This document shows, piece by piece, positions 26,111 through 34,284 of a stretch of DNA of 64,000 nucleotides (positions within the stretch are counted from its first letter, which is position 1; every line of letters begins with the position of its first letter). The notes under the pieces were generated by a model. It worked only from the letters and a program-made list of their open reading frames with translations, was not told the DNA's origin and searched no databases. This stretch comes from Betaproteobacteria bacterium (lineage in GTDB: Bacteria > Pseudomonadota > Gammaproteobacteria > Burkholderiales > Usitatibacteraceae). The stretch is from NCBI GenBank assembly GCA_016711875.1, contig JADJSD010000001.1, positions 1,612,001 to 1,676,000 of the forward strand, read 5' to 3'. The position numbers were made by a program, and so were the translations under genes.

Positions 26111-26663
26111 GCTCCAGCAGCTTCTGCCGCACGGGATTTCGCAGCGGCAGTATTTCCGCGAGGCGAAAGCCCACCCAGGTGGCGTCGTCGTAGCCGTACG
26201 GTTCGCCGAACCGCGACGAACCCACGGCCTCGATCACCTTGCGAACGAAGTCCGCGCACGCGGGCAGCTCCGGGGGAGCGGCCGGATCCTCGTCGGGCAG
26301 GCGCGCGATGCGCCCCAGGACGAGGCCCGAGGGCGTGGTCTCGCGCGCCTCGAGGCGGAATCGCCCGAGACCTTCGGCGCGAACCTTGAGGATGCCCAGC
26401 TGTTCCATGTCCCACTCGCGGATCTTCGCGAGGCAGCCGACGCTCTCGGGCACGGCCGGGGCGCCGACCTCCTCGCCTTCGCGGATGAGGCACACGCCGA
26501 AGTGCGCGTCGTGCTTGAGGCAGGCCTTCGCCATTTCCATGTAGCGTGGCTCGAAGATCCGAAGCGGCAGGCGCATGCCGGGGAAAAGCACCGCGCCGAG
26601 CGGAAAGATCGGCACGGTCTCGCCGGGCGGCGGACCCGCGGCGAGCAGGTTCATGACGAGCAC
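26043..26663 (-). CDS. LON N-terminal (substrate-binding) domain protein
   Basis: A 206-residue cytoplasmic protein consisting of the Lon/S16 N-terminal domain without ATPase or protease parts. The family start VPIFPLGAVLFPGMRLPLRIFEPRY and the DAHFGVCLIREGEE block are clear. Such stand-alone proteins are widespread in betaproteobacteria; their role is unknown, with protein binding inferred. The start could be the ATG at 26663 or at 26654. It follows rapZ by 12 bp, so it is the last gene of the rpoN/ptsN block. Its 3' end overlaps mutY by 68 bp. Confidence 0.88.
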   Translation of the reverse strand: MLVMNLLAAGPPPGETVPIFPLGAVLFPGMRLPLRIFEPRYMEMAKACLKHDAHFGVCLIREGEEVGAPAVPESVGCLAKIREWDMEQLGILKVRAEGLGRFRLEARETTPSGLVLGRIARLPDEDPAAPPELPACADFVRKVIEAVGSSRFGEPYGYDDATWVGFRLAEILPLRNPVRQKLLELTDAAARIAILHRFLREQRLIG

Positions 26664-26675
26664 GACGACGCCTTC

Positions 26676-27518
26676 CTACGCGTCGTGCAGGTCGCGGTGC
26701 CGGACGATGACGGGGTAGTTGCCCCGCAGTCGCGCGGCCAGGGCCTCGACCAGGTAGACGGAGCGGTGGCGCCCGCCCGTGCAGCCGATGGCCACGGTGA
26801 GGGCCGCGCGGCGGTCGAGGGAGAACTTGGGCAGCCAGCGCGCGACGAAGCGGTGGATGTCCTCCAGCAGGAGGCCGGCCTCGGTCTCGCGCTCGAGGAA
26901 GCCCGCGACTTTCGCGTCGCGGCCCGTGAGGGGACGAAGCTCGGGATCGTAGAAGGGGTTGGGCAGGAAGCGCGCGTCGAAGAGGAAATCGGCGTTGAGC
27001 GGCACGCCCGTCTTGAACCCGAAGGACTCCAGGCAAACGGTGAGGCGCGAAGGGTCCGTCACGAGCAGGTCGTGGATCCAGCCGCGCAGCTGGACCGGGC
27101 TGAGCCCGCTGGTGTCGATGCGGTGGCCGAGTTCGGCGATCGGCGCGAGAAGGCGCCGTTCCTCGGTGATGGCTTCCTCCAGCGTGCGACCCTCCCGGGC
27201 GAGCGGGTGCGGGCGGCGCGACTCCGAGAACCGACGCACGAGGCTGTCGTCGGTCGCGTCGAGAAAGACGAGCTGCACTTCCGCGCCGGCGGCGCGCGCC
27301 TCCATCACGACGCGTGGCAGGTTCTCGAGCGTGGCCGCGCTGCGTGCGTCGGCGCTCACCGCGACTCGGGGTTCGCCGCGCGAGGCGGCGTGGGCGAGCA
27401 GGGCCTGGATGAGGTCCGTGGGCAGGTTGTCGACGCAGAACCAGTTCGAATCCTCGAGCGCCTTGAGGGCGACGCTCTTTCCCGAGCCGGACACGCCGCT
27501 GATGAGGGCGAGGCGCAT
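26676..27518 (-). CDS. rapZ: RNase adapter / nucleotide-binding protein RapZ
   Basis: A 280-residue P-loop protein. In E. coli it guides RNase E to the small RNA GlmZ to control glucosamine-6-phosphate synthesis. The Walker A motif GVSGSGKS is at 8-15. The RapZ-specific FCVDNLPTDL, ESFGFKTGVP, DARFLPNPFYDPELRPLTG and GCTGGRHRSV blocks are all present. It lies 3 bp after hprK, the standard arrangement. No GlmZ-like RNA was recognised in the window. Confidence 0.96.
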   Translation of the reverse strand: MRLALISGVSGSGKSVALKALEDSNWFCVDNLPTDLIQALLAHAASRGEPRVAVSADARSAATLENLPRVVMEARAAGAEVQLVFLDATDDSLVRRFSESRRPHPLAREGRTLEEAITEERRLLAPIAELGHRIDTSGLSPVQLRGWIHDLLVTDPSRLTVCLESFGFKTGVPLNADFLFDARFLPNPFYDPELRPLTGRDAKVAGFLERETEAGLLLEDIHRFVARWLPKFSLDRRAALTVAIGCTGGRHRSVYLVEALAARLRGNYPVIVRHRDLHDA

Positions 27519-27521
27519 CGG

Positions 27522-28481
27522 TCAGTCCCCGCGCGTGTCGCGATCGCCGCCGCGCATCGCCGCCGCCTGGCGCGCGATGAAGTCCCGCGTGGAATCGATT
27601 CCGCGCGTGATGAGGATGTGGTTGCGAACGGCGGCCTCCACCAGCACGGCGAGGTTCCGGCCCGGCGCCACGGTGAGGGTGACGGTGGGAATCTCGACGC
27701 CCAGCACGCTGCGCGTGCCCGAGCGCGTGGCGAGACGGTCGCGTTCCTCGTAGCGGCCGTCGGCGGGCAGCTCCAGGTGCACGATGAGGCGAAGGGCCTT
27801 CCGGGGACGCACCGCCGTCTCGCCGAAGATCGAGCGGATGTTGAGCACGCCCAGGCCCCGGACCTCGAGGAAGTCGCGCAGCATCGGCGGGCAGCGGCCC
27901 TGGACCGTCTCGGGGCCGATCTGCTGCAGCTCGACCACGTCGTCGGCGACGAGGCCGTGGCCGCGCGAGATGAGCTCCAGGGCGAGCTCGCTCTTGCCGA
28001 TGGAGGACTCGCCCGTGATGAGCACGCCGATCTCGAGCACGTCGAGGAAGACGCCGTGCAGCGTCGTCACCTCGCCGAGTTCGCGCTGCAGGTAGGGCCG
28101 CAGCACGTTGATGACCTGCTGGCTCGCCTCGCGCGCGATGAGCACCGGGGTCGCCACCCGCGTCGCGGCGCGCTCGAGCTCCGTCGGCACGGAGAGCCCG
28201 TCGCACACGACGACGCAGTGGGTCTCGCCCGTGGCGATGCGCTCGCAGACGGCGGCGCGCTCGCCGGCCTCCAGGCTCTGCAGGTATTCGACCTCGCGCC
28301 CGCCCAGGACCTGCACGACCAGCGGGTGGATGAGGTTCAGGTGCCCGATGAGCCCCAGGCCCGGGCGCGAGAGCATCTCGTTGGTGAGCTCGCGATGGCT
28401 GCCGGACGCGCCGGCCGCCCACGCGAGAGCCAGGCGCTCGCGCCTGTCCTCAAAGAGCTGCTGAACGCTGAGCCGGGGCAT
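27522..28481 (-). CDS. hprK: HPr kinase/phosphorylase
   Basis: Phosphorylates and dephosphorylates a serine of HPr, linking carbon status to regulation. The 319-residue protein has the Walker A motif GESSIGKS, the HprK signature around GRGHGLVADD, and the C-terminal capping region VAPGRNLAVLVEAAVRN. In betaproteobacteria it sits, as here, between ptsN and rapZ, with a PTS that regulates rather than transports sugar. The start MPRLSVQQLFEDRRERL matches the family and places the first 32 bases inside the ptsN coding region. ptsH and ptsI are not in the window. Confidence 0.96.
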   Translation of the reverse strand: MPRLSVQQLFEDRRERLALAWAAGASGSHRELTNEMLSRPGLGLIGHLNLIHPLVVQVLGGREVEYLQSLEAGERAAVCERIATGETHCVVVCDGLSVPTELERAATRVATPVLIAREASQQVINVLRPYLQRELGEVTTLHGVFLDVLEIGVLITGESSIGKSELALELISRGHGLVADDVVELQQIGPETVQGRCPPMLRDFLEVRGLGVLNIRSIFGETAVRPRKALRLIVHLELPADGRYEERDRLATRSGTRSVLGVEIPTVTLTVAPGRNLAVLVEAAVRNHILITRGIDSTRDFIARQAAAMRGGDRDTRGD

Positions 28482-28935
28482 AGGGCGACCACTGCGTGAG
28501 CAGGCGGTGCGCCGAGGGCGCGTCGCCGGCGGCGAGGAGGCCGTCGCGAAGCTGGGGATCGCTGAACATCTGCGCGAGGTCCGAGAGCAGCTCCAGGTGC
28601 TGCTCCGTCGCGTGCTCGGGCACCAGCATGGCGAGCACCAGGCGCACCGGCTGCCCGTCCGGGGACTCGAAGGGCAGGGGCGATTGCGTGCGCACGAAGG
28701 CGCAGGCGGTGTCCTTGAGGCTCTTCAGGCGACCGTGGGGAATGGCGACGCCGTAGCCCAGGCCCGTGGAGCCGAGCTTCTCGCGGTCGAAGAGGCTGTC
28801 GAAGACGCGCGCGCGCGGGATCTGGCGCGAGTTCTCGAAGAGCAGGCCGATCTGCTCGAAAAGGCGCTTCTTGCTGCTCACGTCGAGATCGAGCGCGACG
28901 TGGGCGAGGGGCAGCAGCGGCGACAGGCGGTTCAT
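28450..28935 (-). CDS. ptsN: PTS IIA-like nitrogen-regulatory protein PtsN
   Basis: EIIA-Ntr, the terminal phospho-acceptor of the nitrogen PTS, which regulates potassium uptake, sigma-54 functions and other processes. The 161-residue protein has the active-site His67 in GYGVAIPHGRLK and the fold's FVRTQSPLPFESPDGQPVRLVLAMLVPE block. It belongs to the rpoN-hpf-ptsN-hprK-rapZ cluster and its 3' end overlaps hprK by 32 bases in another frame. Confidence 0.95.
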   Translation of the reverse strand: MNRLSPLLPLAHVALDLDVSSKKRLFEQIGLLFENSRQIPRARVFDSLFDREKLGSTGLGYGVAIPHGRLKSLKDTACAFVRTQSPLPFESPDGQPVRLVLAMLVPEHATEQHLELLSDLAQMFSDPQLRDGLLAAGDAPSAHRLLTQWSPYAPAQRSAAL

Positions 28936-28975
28936 CGGGATGTCTCCTTCGCGGCGCGCTTCGCGAGCGGACCGC

Positions 28976-29302
28976 CTACTCGGACTCGACCTGCCGCTTG
29001 GCTGCGGGGGCGTGGCGCGATTCCTTGAACTTCTCCTTGTGCTTGATGATCTGGCGGTCGAGCTTGTCGGCCAGGCCGTCGATCGCGGCGTACATGTCCG
29101 TGTCGTGGCACTGCACGTGGATGTCCTTGCCCGAGAGGTGGACGTTCGCCTCGATCTTCTGGTCGAGCTTCTGCACCGTGAGGGTCACGTTCACGTCGAT
29201 GACGTTCTCGAAGTGCCGGTTGATGCGGTCGAGCTTCGAGATCACGTAGTCGCGGATCGCGGGTGTGATCTCGACGTGGTGTCCGGTGATCTGCAGGTTC
29301 AT
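28976..29302 (-). CDS. hpf: Ribosome hibernation promoting factor, short form
   Basis: Binds the 30S decoding region and promotes inactive ribosome dimers in starved cells. The 108-residue protein (short HPF) starts MNLQITGHHVEITPAIRDYV and has ANVHLSGKDIHVQCHDTDMYAAID. The C-terminal dimerisation domain of long HPF is absent. It follows rpoN by 22 bp with a GGAGGA ribosome site, the classical 'ORF95' position downstream of rpoN. Confidence 0.95.
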   Translation of the reverse strand: MNLQITGHHVEITPAIRDYVISKLDRINRHFENVIDVNVTLTVQKLDQKIEANVHLSGKDIHVQCHDTDMYAAIDGLADKLDRQIIKHKEKFKESRHAPAAKRQVESE

Positions 29303-29324
29303 GGTTCCTCCTTCTTCTGGCGGG

Positions 29325-30746
29325 TTATATCGACTTCCTCAGGTTCGCCGGCTGGATGTGCATCGCCTCGCGATACTTGGCGACCGTCCGGCGCGCGACC
29401 TGGATGCCCTGTTGGGCCAGTATGTCCGAAATGCGGTGATCCGACAGGGGCTTCTTGCCGTCCTCCGCGGCCACGAGCTGCTTGATGAGCGCGCGGATGG
29501 CGGTCGAGGAACAGGCCCCTCCCGTGTCGGTGGCCACGTGGCTGCCGAAGAAGTACTTCAGCTCGAAGATGCCGCGCGTGGTGAGCATGTATTTCTGCGT
29601 CGTCACGCGCGAGATCGTCGATTCGTGCAGCCCCACCGCTTCGGCGATCTCGCGCAGCACGAGCGGGCGCATCGCGACCTCGCCGTGCTCGAAGAAGTTC
29701 TTCTGCCGGTCGACGATGGCCTGCGTCACGCGCAGGATCGTGTCGAAGCGCTGCTGCACGTTCTTGATGAGCCAGCGCGCCTCCTGCAGCTGACCGGAGA
29801 GGTTCCTCCCGCCGCTGTCGCGCGAGGATTGCAGCAGGTCGGCGTACATCTTGTTGATGCGAAGGCGGGGCATCGCGTCGCGGTTGAGCTGGGCGAGCCA
29901 GCGCCCGCCGATCTTCCTCACGGTGACGTCGGGCACGACGTAGCGCACGTCGCCCTCGCCCCACGCCCGGCCGGGCTTCGGATCGAGCGTGAGGATGAGC
30001 GCGCGCACCTCGCGCAGCTCGTCCTCGTCGATGCCGAGCTGGCGCTTGAGCTTGTTGAAGTCGCGCGAGGCGAGCGCGTCCAGGTGGCGAGTCACGAGCT
30101 CGATGGCGCGCTCGCGCTGGGGCTCGGACGCATCGAGCGCCCTCAGCTGCAGCGCGAGGCATTCCGACAGATCGCTCGCGCCCACGCCGGCGGGCTCGAG
30201 GTTCTGGATCTGCCGGATGGCGATGGTGATTTCCTCGGCCTCGATGTCCTCGAGCTCGGCGCGCGCGACCTGCACCAGGTCCTCGAGCGTCGCCTTGAGG
30301 TAGCCGTCCTCGTCCAGGTGCGTGATCACGACCAGCGCGATGCGCTTGTCGCGTTCCGTGAGCTGCATGAGCTGCAGCTGGCGGATGAGGTATTCCTGCA
30401 GCGTGGGCTCGGCCGCGGCGATCTGGGTGAAGTCCTCGCGGTCCTCGTCGCTGCGGCGCGGGCCGGGCGCCATCTCGTCACCGAAGGACGACGAATCCTC
30501 CGGCGAGGGCGAGGGCTCCGTCTCCACGGACGACGATGCGGTGGCCGGCGCGCCTTCGGCCGGCGGCGGGGTGAGGCTTTCCTCGCCCGAGAGGTCGGCC
30601 CGCTCGAGCAGGGGGTTTTCCGCGAGGTAGCGCTCGAGTTCCTGGTTCAGCTCGACCGTCGACAGCTGGAGCAACCGGATCGATTGCTGGAGCTGGGGGG
30701 TGAGCGTGAGATGCTGGGAGAGCTTGAGCTGGAGGCTGTGCTTCAT
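29325..30746 (-). CDS. rpoN: RNA polymerase sigma-54 factor
   Basis: Sigma factor for -24/-12 promoters opened by AAA+ activators. The 473-residue protein has region I (QLKLSQHLTLTPQLQQSIRLLQLS), an acidic Ser/Pro-rich region II (about 60-120), the core-binding domain, an HTH around ESTISRVTTQKYM, and the RpoN box ARRTVAKYRE near the C-terminus. It lies between lptB and hpf as in most proteobacteria. A matching sigma-54 promoter and a sigma-54-type activator occur in the pilus locus of this same window. Confidence 0.97.
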   Translation of the reverse strand: MKHSLQLKLSQHLTLTPQLQQSIRLLQLSTVELNQELERYLAENPLLERADLSGEESLTPPPAEGAPATASSSVETEPSPSPEDSSSFGDEMAPGPRRSDEDREDFTQIAAAEPTLQEYLIRQLQLMQLTERDKRIALVVITHLDEDGYLKATLEDLVQVARAELEDIEAEEITIAIRQIQNLEPAGVGASDLSECLALQLRALDASEPQRERAIELVTRHLDALASRDFNKLKRQLGIDEDELREVRALILTLDPKPGRAWGEGDVRYVVPDVTVRKIGGRWLAQLNRDAMPRLRINKMYADLLQSSRDSGGRNLSGQLQEARWLIKNVQQRFDTILRVTQAIVDRQKNFFEHGEVAMRPLVLREIAEAVGLHESTISRVTTQKYMLTTRGIFELKYFFGSHVATDTGGACSSTAIRALIKQLVAAEDGKKPLSDHRISDILAQQGIQVARRTVAKYREAMHIQPANLRKSI

Positions 30747-30778
30747 GTCGAAAACCGCGGGGCTTGTAGCGGGGGGCG

Positions 30779-31561
30779 CTAGAGGCGGAAATTCTCCCCG
30801 AGGTACACCTTTCGGACGGCCTCATTATAGATGATTTCCTCGGGCTTCCCGAAGGCGAGGACCGTGCCCTGGTTGATGATGTAGGCGTGGTCGCAGATGC
30901 CGAGCGTCTCGCGGACATTGTGATCGGTGATGAGCACGCCGATGCCGCGGTCCTTGAGGAAACGGATGATCTGCTGGATGTCGATCACCGCGATGGGATC
31001 GACCCCGGCGAAGGGCTCGTCGAGCAGGATGAACCGCGGGTTGGTCGCGAGCGCGCGCGCGATCTCGACGCGGCGGCGTTCGCCCCCGGAGAGCGAGACG
31101 GCCGGGCTCGCGCGCAGGTGGCCGATGTGCAGGTCGTCCAGGAGGTTCTCCAGGCGGGCGGCGACTTCGTCCTCGCCCAGGCCCTGGAGTTCGAGCACGG
31201 CCTGGATGTTCTGCGCCACGTTGAGGCGCCGGAAGATCGACGCCTCCTGCGGCAGGTACGACAGGCCCAGGCGCGAGCGGCGGTAGATCGGCAGGTGCGT
31301 CACGTCCCGACCGTCGAGCGTGACCATGCCCTGGTCGATCGGGACCAGCCCCAGGATCATGTAGAAGCACGTGGTCTTGCCGGCGCCGTTGGGGCCCAGG
31401 AGGCCCACCACCTCGCCGCTTTCGACGGTGAGCGAGACGTCGGAGACCACGGTGCGCTTCTTGTAGCGCTTCATCAGCGCCTCGGCGCGCAGCACCGACG
31501 GGCTCGCCTCGGGCTTCACGAGCGCGAGGTGCGGGGCCGGCGCGCCCACCGCCACGCTCAC
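30779..31561 (-). CDS. lptB: LPS export ABC transporter ATP-binding protein LptB
   Basis: ATPase that powers extraction of lipopolysaccharide from the inner membrane with LptFG. The roughly 260-residue protein has Walker A GPNGAGKTT, signature SLSGGERRR, Walker B FILLDEPFAGVDP and the H-loop histidine in LITDHNV. The likely start is a GTG at 31561 overlapping the lptA stop (GTGA). This adds ~20 residues to the E. coli protein, and an internal start at the ATG before KRYKKRTVV is possible. It is the last of the lptC-lptA-lptB series; lptF and lptG are not in the window. Confidence 0.94.
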   Translation of the reverse strand: MSVAVGAPAPHLALVKPEASPSVLRAEALMKRYKKRTVVSDVSLTVESGEVVGLLGPNGAGKTTCFYMILGLVPIDQGMVTLDGRDVTHLPIYRRSRLGLSYLPQEASIFRRLNVAQNIQAVLELQGLGEDEVAARLENLLDDLHIGHLRASPAVSLSGGERRRVEIARALATNPRFILLDEPFAGVDPIAVIDIQQIIRFLKDRGIGVLITDHNVRETLGICDHAYIINQGTVLAFGKPEEIIYNEAVRKVYLGENFRL

Positions 31562-32127
31562 CCGCCCGTGCCCGGCGCGCGGTCGGGCTTGAGTTCGACG
31601 GGAGGCGACGCCTTGCCGGCTTCGGCGCCCTTCTTCGGCGGCACGATCGTCGCCTTGACGCGCGAGCCGGCGCTGGCCGCCGAGCCCGGCGTCCCGCCGG
31701 TGACCTGGAAGAAATCGCGGCCGCGATCGTAGGAGATCAACTCGCCCGTGATTTCGCCTTGCGCGCTCTTGAGCCGTGCCTGCGTGATGAGCTTGAGGAG
31801 GTCCGTGCGGTCGTCGAACTCGGCGCGCTGCGCCTGGCCCTCGACCCAATCGTCGGTCTTGTCGCGTTTCTGGCGGAAGGTGACCGGGCCGCCGGTGGCG
31901 ACGAAGCTGCGGTAGCCCTCCGCGTCCTCGCGCACGACGATGCGCGCCGCCACGACGCGCAGCGTGCCTTGCGTCACGATCACGTTGCCGTCGTAGACGG
32001 CCTCGCGCTTGGTGTCGTCCGCCGTGAGGCGGTCGGCGAGCACCTGGATTTCCTTCTCGCGATCGGCTTTCTCGGCCATCGCGGCGGGCGCGACGGCGAG
32101 GGCTGCGGCGAGGATGAGTGTGCGCAT
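31558..32127 (-). CDS. lptA: LPS transport periplasmic protein LptA
   Basis: Bridges LPS from LptC to the outer-membrane LptD/E across the periplasm. The 189-residue protein has a cleavable signal peptide (MRTLILAAALAVAPAAMA). An OstA-type beta-jellyroll begins IQVLADRLTADDTKREAVYDGNVIVTQG, followed by a Lys/Pro-rich tail. It overlaps lptC by one base and lptB by four. Confidence 0.94.
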   Translation of the reverse strand: MRTLILAAALAVAPAAMAEKADREKEIQVLADRLTADDTKREAVYDGNVIVTQGTLRVVAARIVVREDAEGYRSFVATGGPVTFRQKRDKTDDWVEGQAQRAEFDDRTDLLKLITQARLKSAQGEITGELISYDRGRDFFQVTGGTPGSAASAGSRVKATIVPPKKGAEAGKASPPVELKPDRAPGTGG

Positions 32128-32696
32128 CAGCGTCGGGGGGGCTTGTAGGTCGCGCGCACCCGGTCGAGGCGGGCCGTGCGCGACTGGTTGTTCAGTTCGA
32201 GGCCCGCCGCCTCGACGCGTCCGTCCGCGTTCTCGAGTACGACGGCGCTCGTGGTGCGGGCGATGCCTTCATCGGGAAGCACGAGGAGCCGGTCGGTGGT
32301 GAGTCTCGATGCCGCCACGCGCGTGTCGGCGTCCCGGACGAGCACGACATTGCCTTCGAACCAGACCTTGTCGCCGCCTTCCAGGAGCCGGCCCGTGTCG
32401 GAGGTGATCGCCACCTTCGGCTGGCGGGGTTGCTCGGCCTTGAAGGCGATCCGCTCGAGAAGGGCGGACTCGTCGTCGGGGTAATGTACCATCTTGCGCG
32501 CCGTGAGGGTGTAGAGCACCCGGCCGTCCTCGCCCAGCTTGTTCGCGCGGAAATTCTCGACGATGAGGTCGGGGTCGTGGCGGGCTTTTCCGTCGGGGCG
32601 GGCGGGCGTGGGCTGCACGAGGCCGTCGAGCCAGACGGTGAGCGCGACGAGCATCGCGAGCACGCCGAGCGGAAGCCACGAGGAGGGGCGGATCAC
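32127..32696 (-). CDS. lptC: LPS export ABC transporter periplasmic protein LptC
   Basis: Inner-membrane-anchored partner of LptFG that passes LPS to LptA. The 189-residue protein starts with GTG at 32696 and has one N-terminal membrane helix (WLPLGVLAMLVALTVWL). The periplasmic domain begins DPDLIVENFRANKLGEDGRVLYTLTARKM, a typical LptC pattern. It is 13 bp after kdsC and one base into lptA. Confidence 0.93.
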   Translation of the reverse strand: MIRPSSWLPLGVLAMLVALTVWLDGLVQPTPARPDGKARHDPDLIVENFRANKLGEDGRVLYTLTARKMVHYPDDESALLERIAFKAEQPRQPKVAITSDTGRLLEGGDKVWFEGNVVLVRDADTRVAASRLTTDRLLVLPDEGIARTTSAVVLENADGRVEAAGLELNNQSRTARLDRVRATYKPPRR

Positions 32697-32709
32697 GCGG
32701 GTCGGGTCC

Positions 32710-33231
32710 CTAGGCCCGGTACCGGCCCGGCGAGGCCTCGAGCGTGCCTTGCGCGCGCATCACGAACTCGCAGAATTCCCGCACCGCGCCTTCGCCGCCG
32801 CGAGTCGTCGTCACGTGATGCGAGGCCGCCTTCACCTCGGCGACCGCGTTGGCGACCGCGACCGCGAATCCGCAGATCCGCATCACCGGCAGGTCCGGCA
32901 GGTCGTCGCCCACGAACGCGCACTGCGAAGGCTCGAGCCCCAGGCGGGCCGCCAGTTCCTCGAACCGCGCGAGCTTGTCCGTGACGCCGAGCATCACGTG
33001 CGCGAGGCCCAACTCGCGGGCCCTCGCGGCCGCGGAGGGTGATGCGCGGCCCGAAAGCAGGCCCGTCGCGACGCCCGTCGCCGAGAGCATCTTGAGCCCA
33101 TGGCCGTCCAGGATATGGAAGGACTTGAGGGCCTCGCCCTCGGCGCCGTACCAGAGCCGCCCGTCCGTGAGCACGCCGTCCACGTCGAAGAGCGCGAGGC
33201 GAACGCCGCGGGCGCGGGCCTGGGCGTCCAT
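32710..33231 (-). CDS. kdsC: 3-deoxy-D-manno-octulosonate 8-phosphate phosphatase
   Basis: Removes the phosphate from KDO-8-phosphate for LPS inner-core synthesis. The 173-residue haloacid dehalogenase-type protein has the nucleophile motif LALFDVDGVLTDGRLWY, GLLSGRAS, and the Mg-binding FVGDDLPDLPVM. There is no cap domain, as expected for KdsC. I chose the ATG at 33231, 4 bp after the kdsD stop; the longer frame is inside kdsD. Confidence 0.95.
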   Translation of the reverse strand: MDAQARARGVRLALFDVDGVLTDGRLWYGAEGEALKSFHILDGHGLKMLSATGVATGLLSGRASPSAAARARELGLAHVMLGVTDKLARFEELAARLGLEPSQCAFVGDDLPDLPVMRICGFAVAVANAVAEVKAASHHVTTTRGGEGAVREFCEFVMRAQGTLEASPGRYRA

Positions 33232-33235
33232 GGGG

Positions 33236-34240
33236 CTAGATGACGCCCGCGCGCAGCAGGTCGTCGACGTGCAGTGCGCCGACGAGCCGGTTCGATTCAT
33301 CCACGACGAGCAGGCGCCCGCTCACGTGATGGGCCTGCATGACCTGGGCGGCCTCGGCCGCGAGCCGGGCGGGTCCGATGGTGCGGGGGCTGCGCGTCAT
33401 CACTTCCGCGACCATGAGCCCGCGGATGTCGTCGTGCTTCTCGAGCGCGCGGCGCAGGTCGCCGTCCGTGAAGAGCCCGGCGACCCGGCCTTGCGGGTCG
33501 ACGATGGCGGTCATGCCCAGGCCCTTCTGCGACATCTCGAGGATGGCCTCCTTGAGCGTGGCGCCCGCCGGGACGCTCGGCAGGCGCTCGCCCGTGTGCA
33601 TGACATCGGCCACGTGCAGCAGGAGCTTCCTGCCGAGCGCGCCGCCGGGGTGGGCGAGGGCGTAGTCCTCGCTGCCGAAGCCGCGCGATTCGAGCAGGGC
33701 AACGGCGAGCGCGTCGCCCAGCGCGAGGACCGCGGTGGTGCTCGCGGTCGGGGCGAGATTCAGGGGGCAGGCTTCCTTCTCGACACCGGCATCCAGGTGC
33801 ACGTCCGACTCGCGCGCGAGGGTGGACTGCGGCCGGCCGGTGATCGAGATCACCTTGGCCCCGCGCCGCTTGATGAGGGGGAGGATGCGCAGGATCTCGT
33901 CGGATTCGCCGGAATTCGAGATGGCGAGCACCACGTCGTCGGCCACGATCATGCCCAGGTCGCCGTGGCTCGCCTCGCCGGGGTGCATGAAGAAGGCGGG
34001 CGTTCCCGTCGAAGCGAGCGTGGAGGCGATCTTGCCGCCCACGTGGCCGCTCTTGCCCATGCCCGTCACCACCACGCGTCCCTTCGCGGCGAGGACGATG
34101 TCGTGCGCGGCCACGAATGCCCCGTCCAGCCGCCCGACGAGGCGCCGGACGGCGTCGGCCTCGATCTCCAGGACCTCGCGGGCGCGGGCGAGAACCGTGT
34201 CGGCGGCGGTCGCCCCTGCGGGATGGTGTAGATTTGGCAT
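33236..34240 (-). CDS. kdsD: Arabinose-5-phosphate isomerase (KdsD/KpsF/GutQ)
   Basis: Interconverts ribulose-5-phosphate and arabinose-5-phosphate, the KDO precursor. The 334-residue protein has an N-terminal SIS domain (GKSGHVGGKIASTLASTGTP, AISNSGESDEIL) and two C-terminal CBS domains (VMHTGERLPSV and EVMTRSPRTI regions). It is first of the KDO/LPS-export operon and is divergent from the Kef-type antiporter with 44 bp between start codons. Confidence 0.95.
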   Translation of the reverse strand: MPNLHHPAGATAADTVLARAREVLEIEADAVRRLVGRLDGAFVAAHDIVLAAKGRVVVTGMGKSGHVGGKIASTLASTGTPAFFMHPGEASHGDLGMIVADDVVLAISNSGESDEILRILPLIKRRGAKVISITGRPQSTLARESDVHLDAGVEKEACPLNLAPTASTTAVLALGDALAVALLESRGFGSEDYALAHPGGALGRKLLLHVADVMHTGERLPSVPAGATLKEAILEMSQKGLGMTAIVDPQGRVAGLFTDGDLRRALEKHDDIRGLMVAEVMTRSPRTIGPARLAAEAAQVMQAHHVSGRLLVVDESNRLVGALHVDDLLRAGVI

Positions 34241-34284
34241 GGCGAAAGTATAAGGGATAGCCCCTCGACGCCCCGCCCCCGAAG

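Noticed and set aside
25537..28422. A 961-codon minus-strand open frame overlapping hprK, rapZ and mutY
   Set aside because: It is an out-of-frame reading on the same strand as rapZ/hprK; its composition is Arg/Ala/Pro-rich and it contains no motif.
34247..34252. TATACT on the minus strand just before kdsD as a -10 box
   Set aside because: It ends only 7 bases before the start codon and has no -35. It would need a leaderless transcript, so I did not list it.
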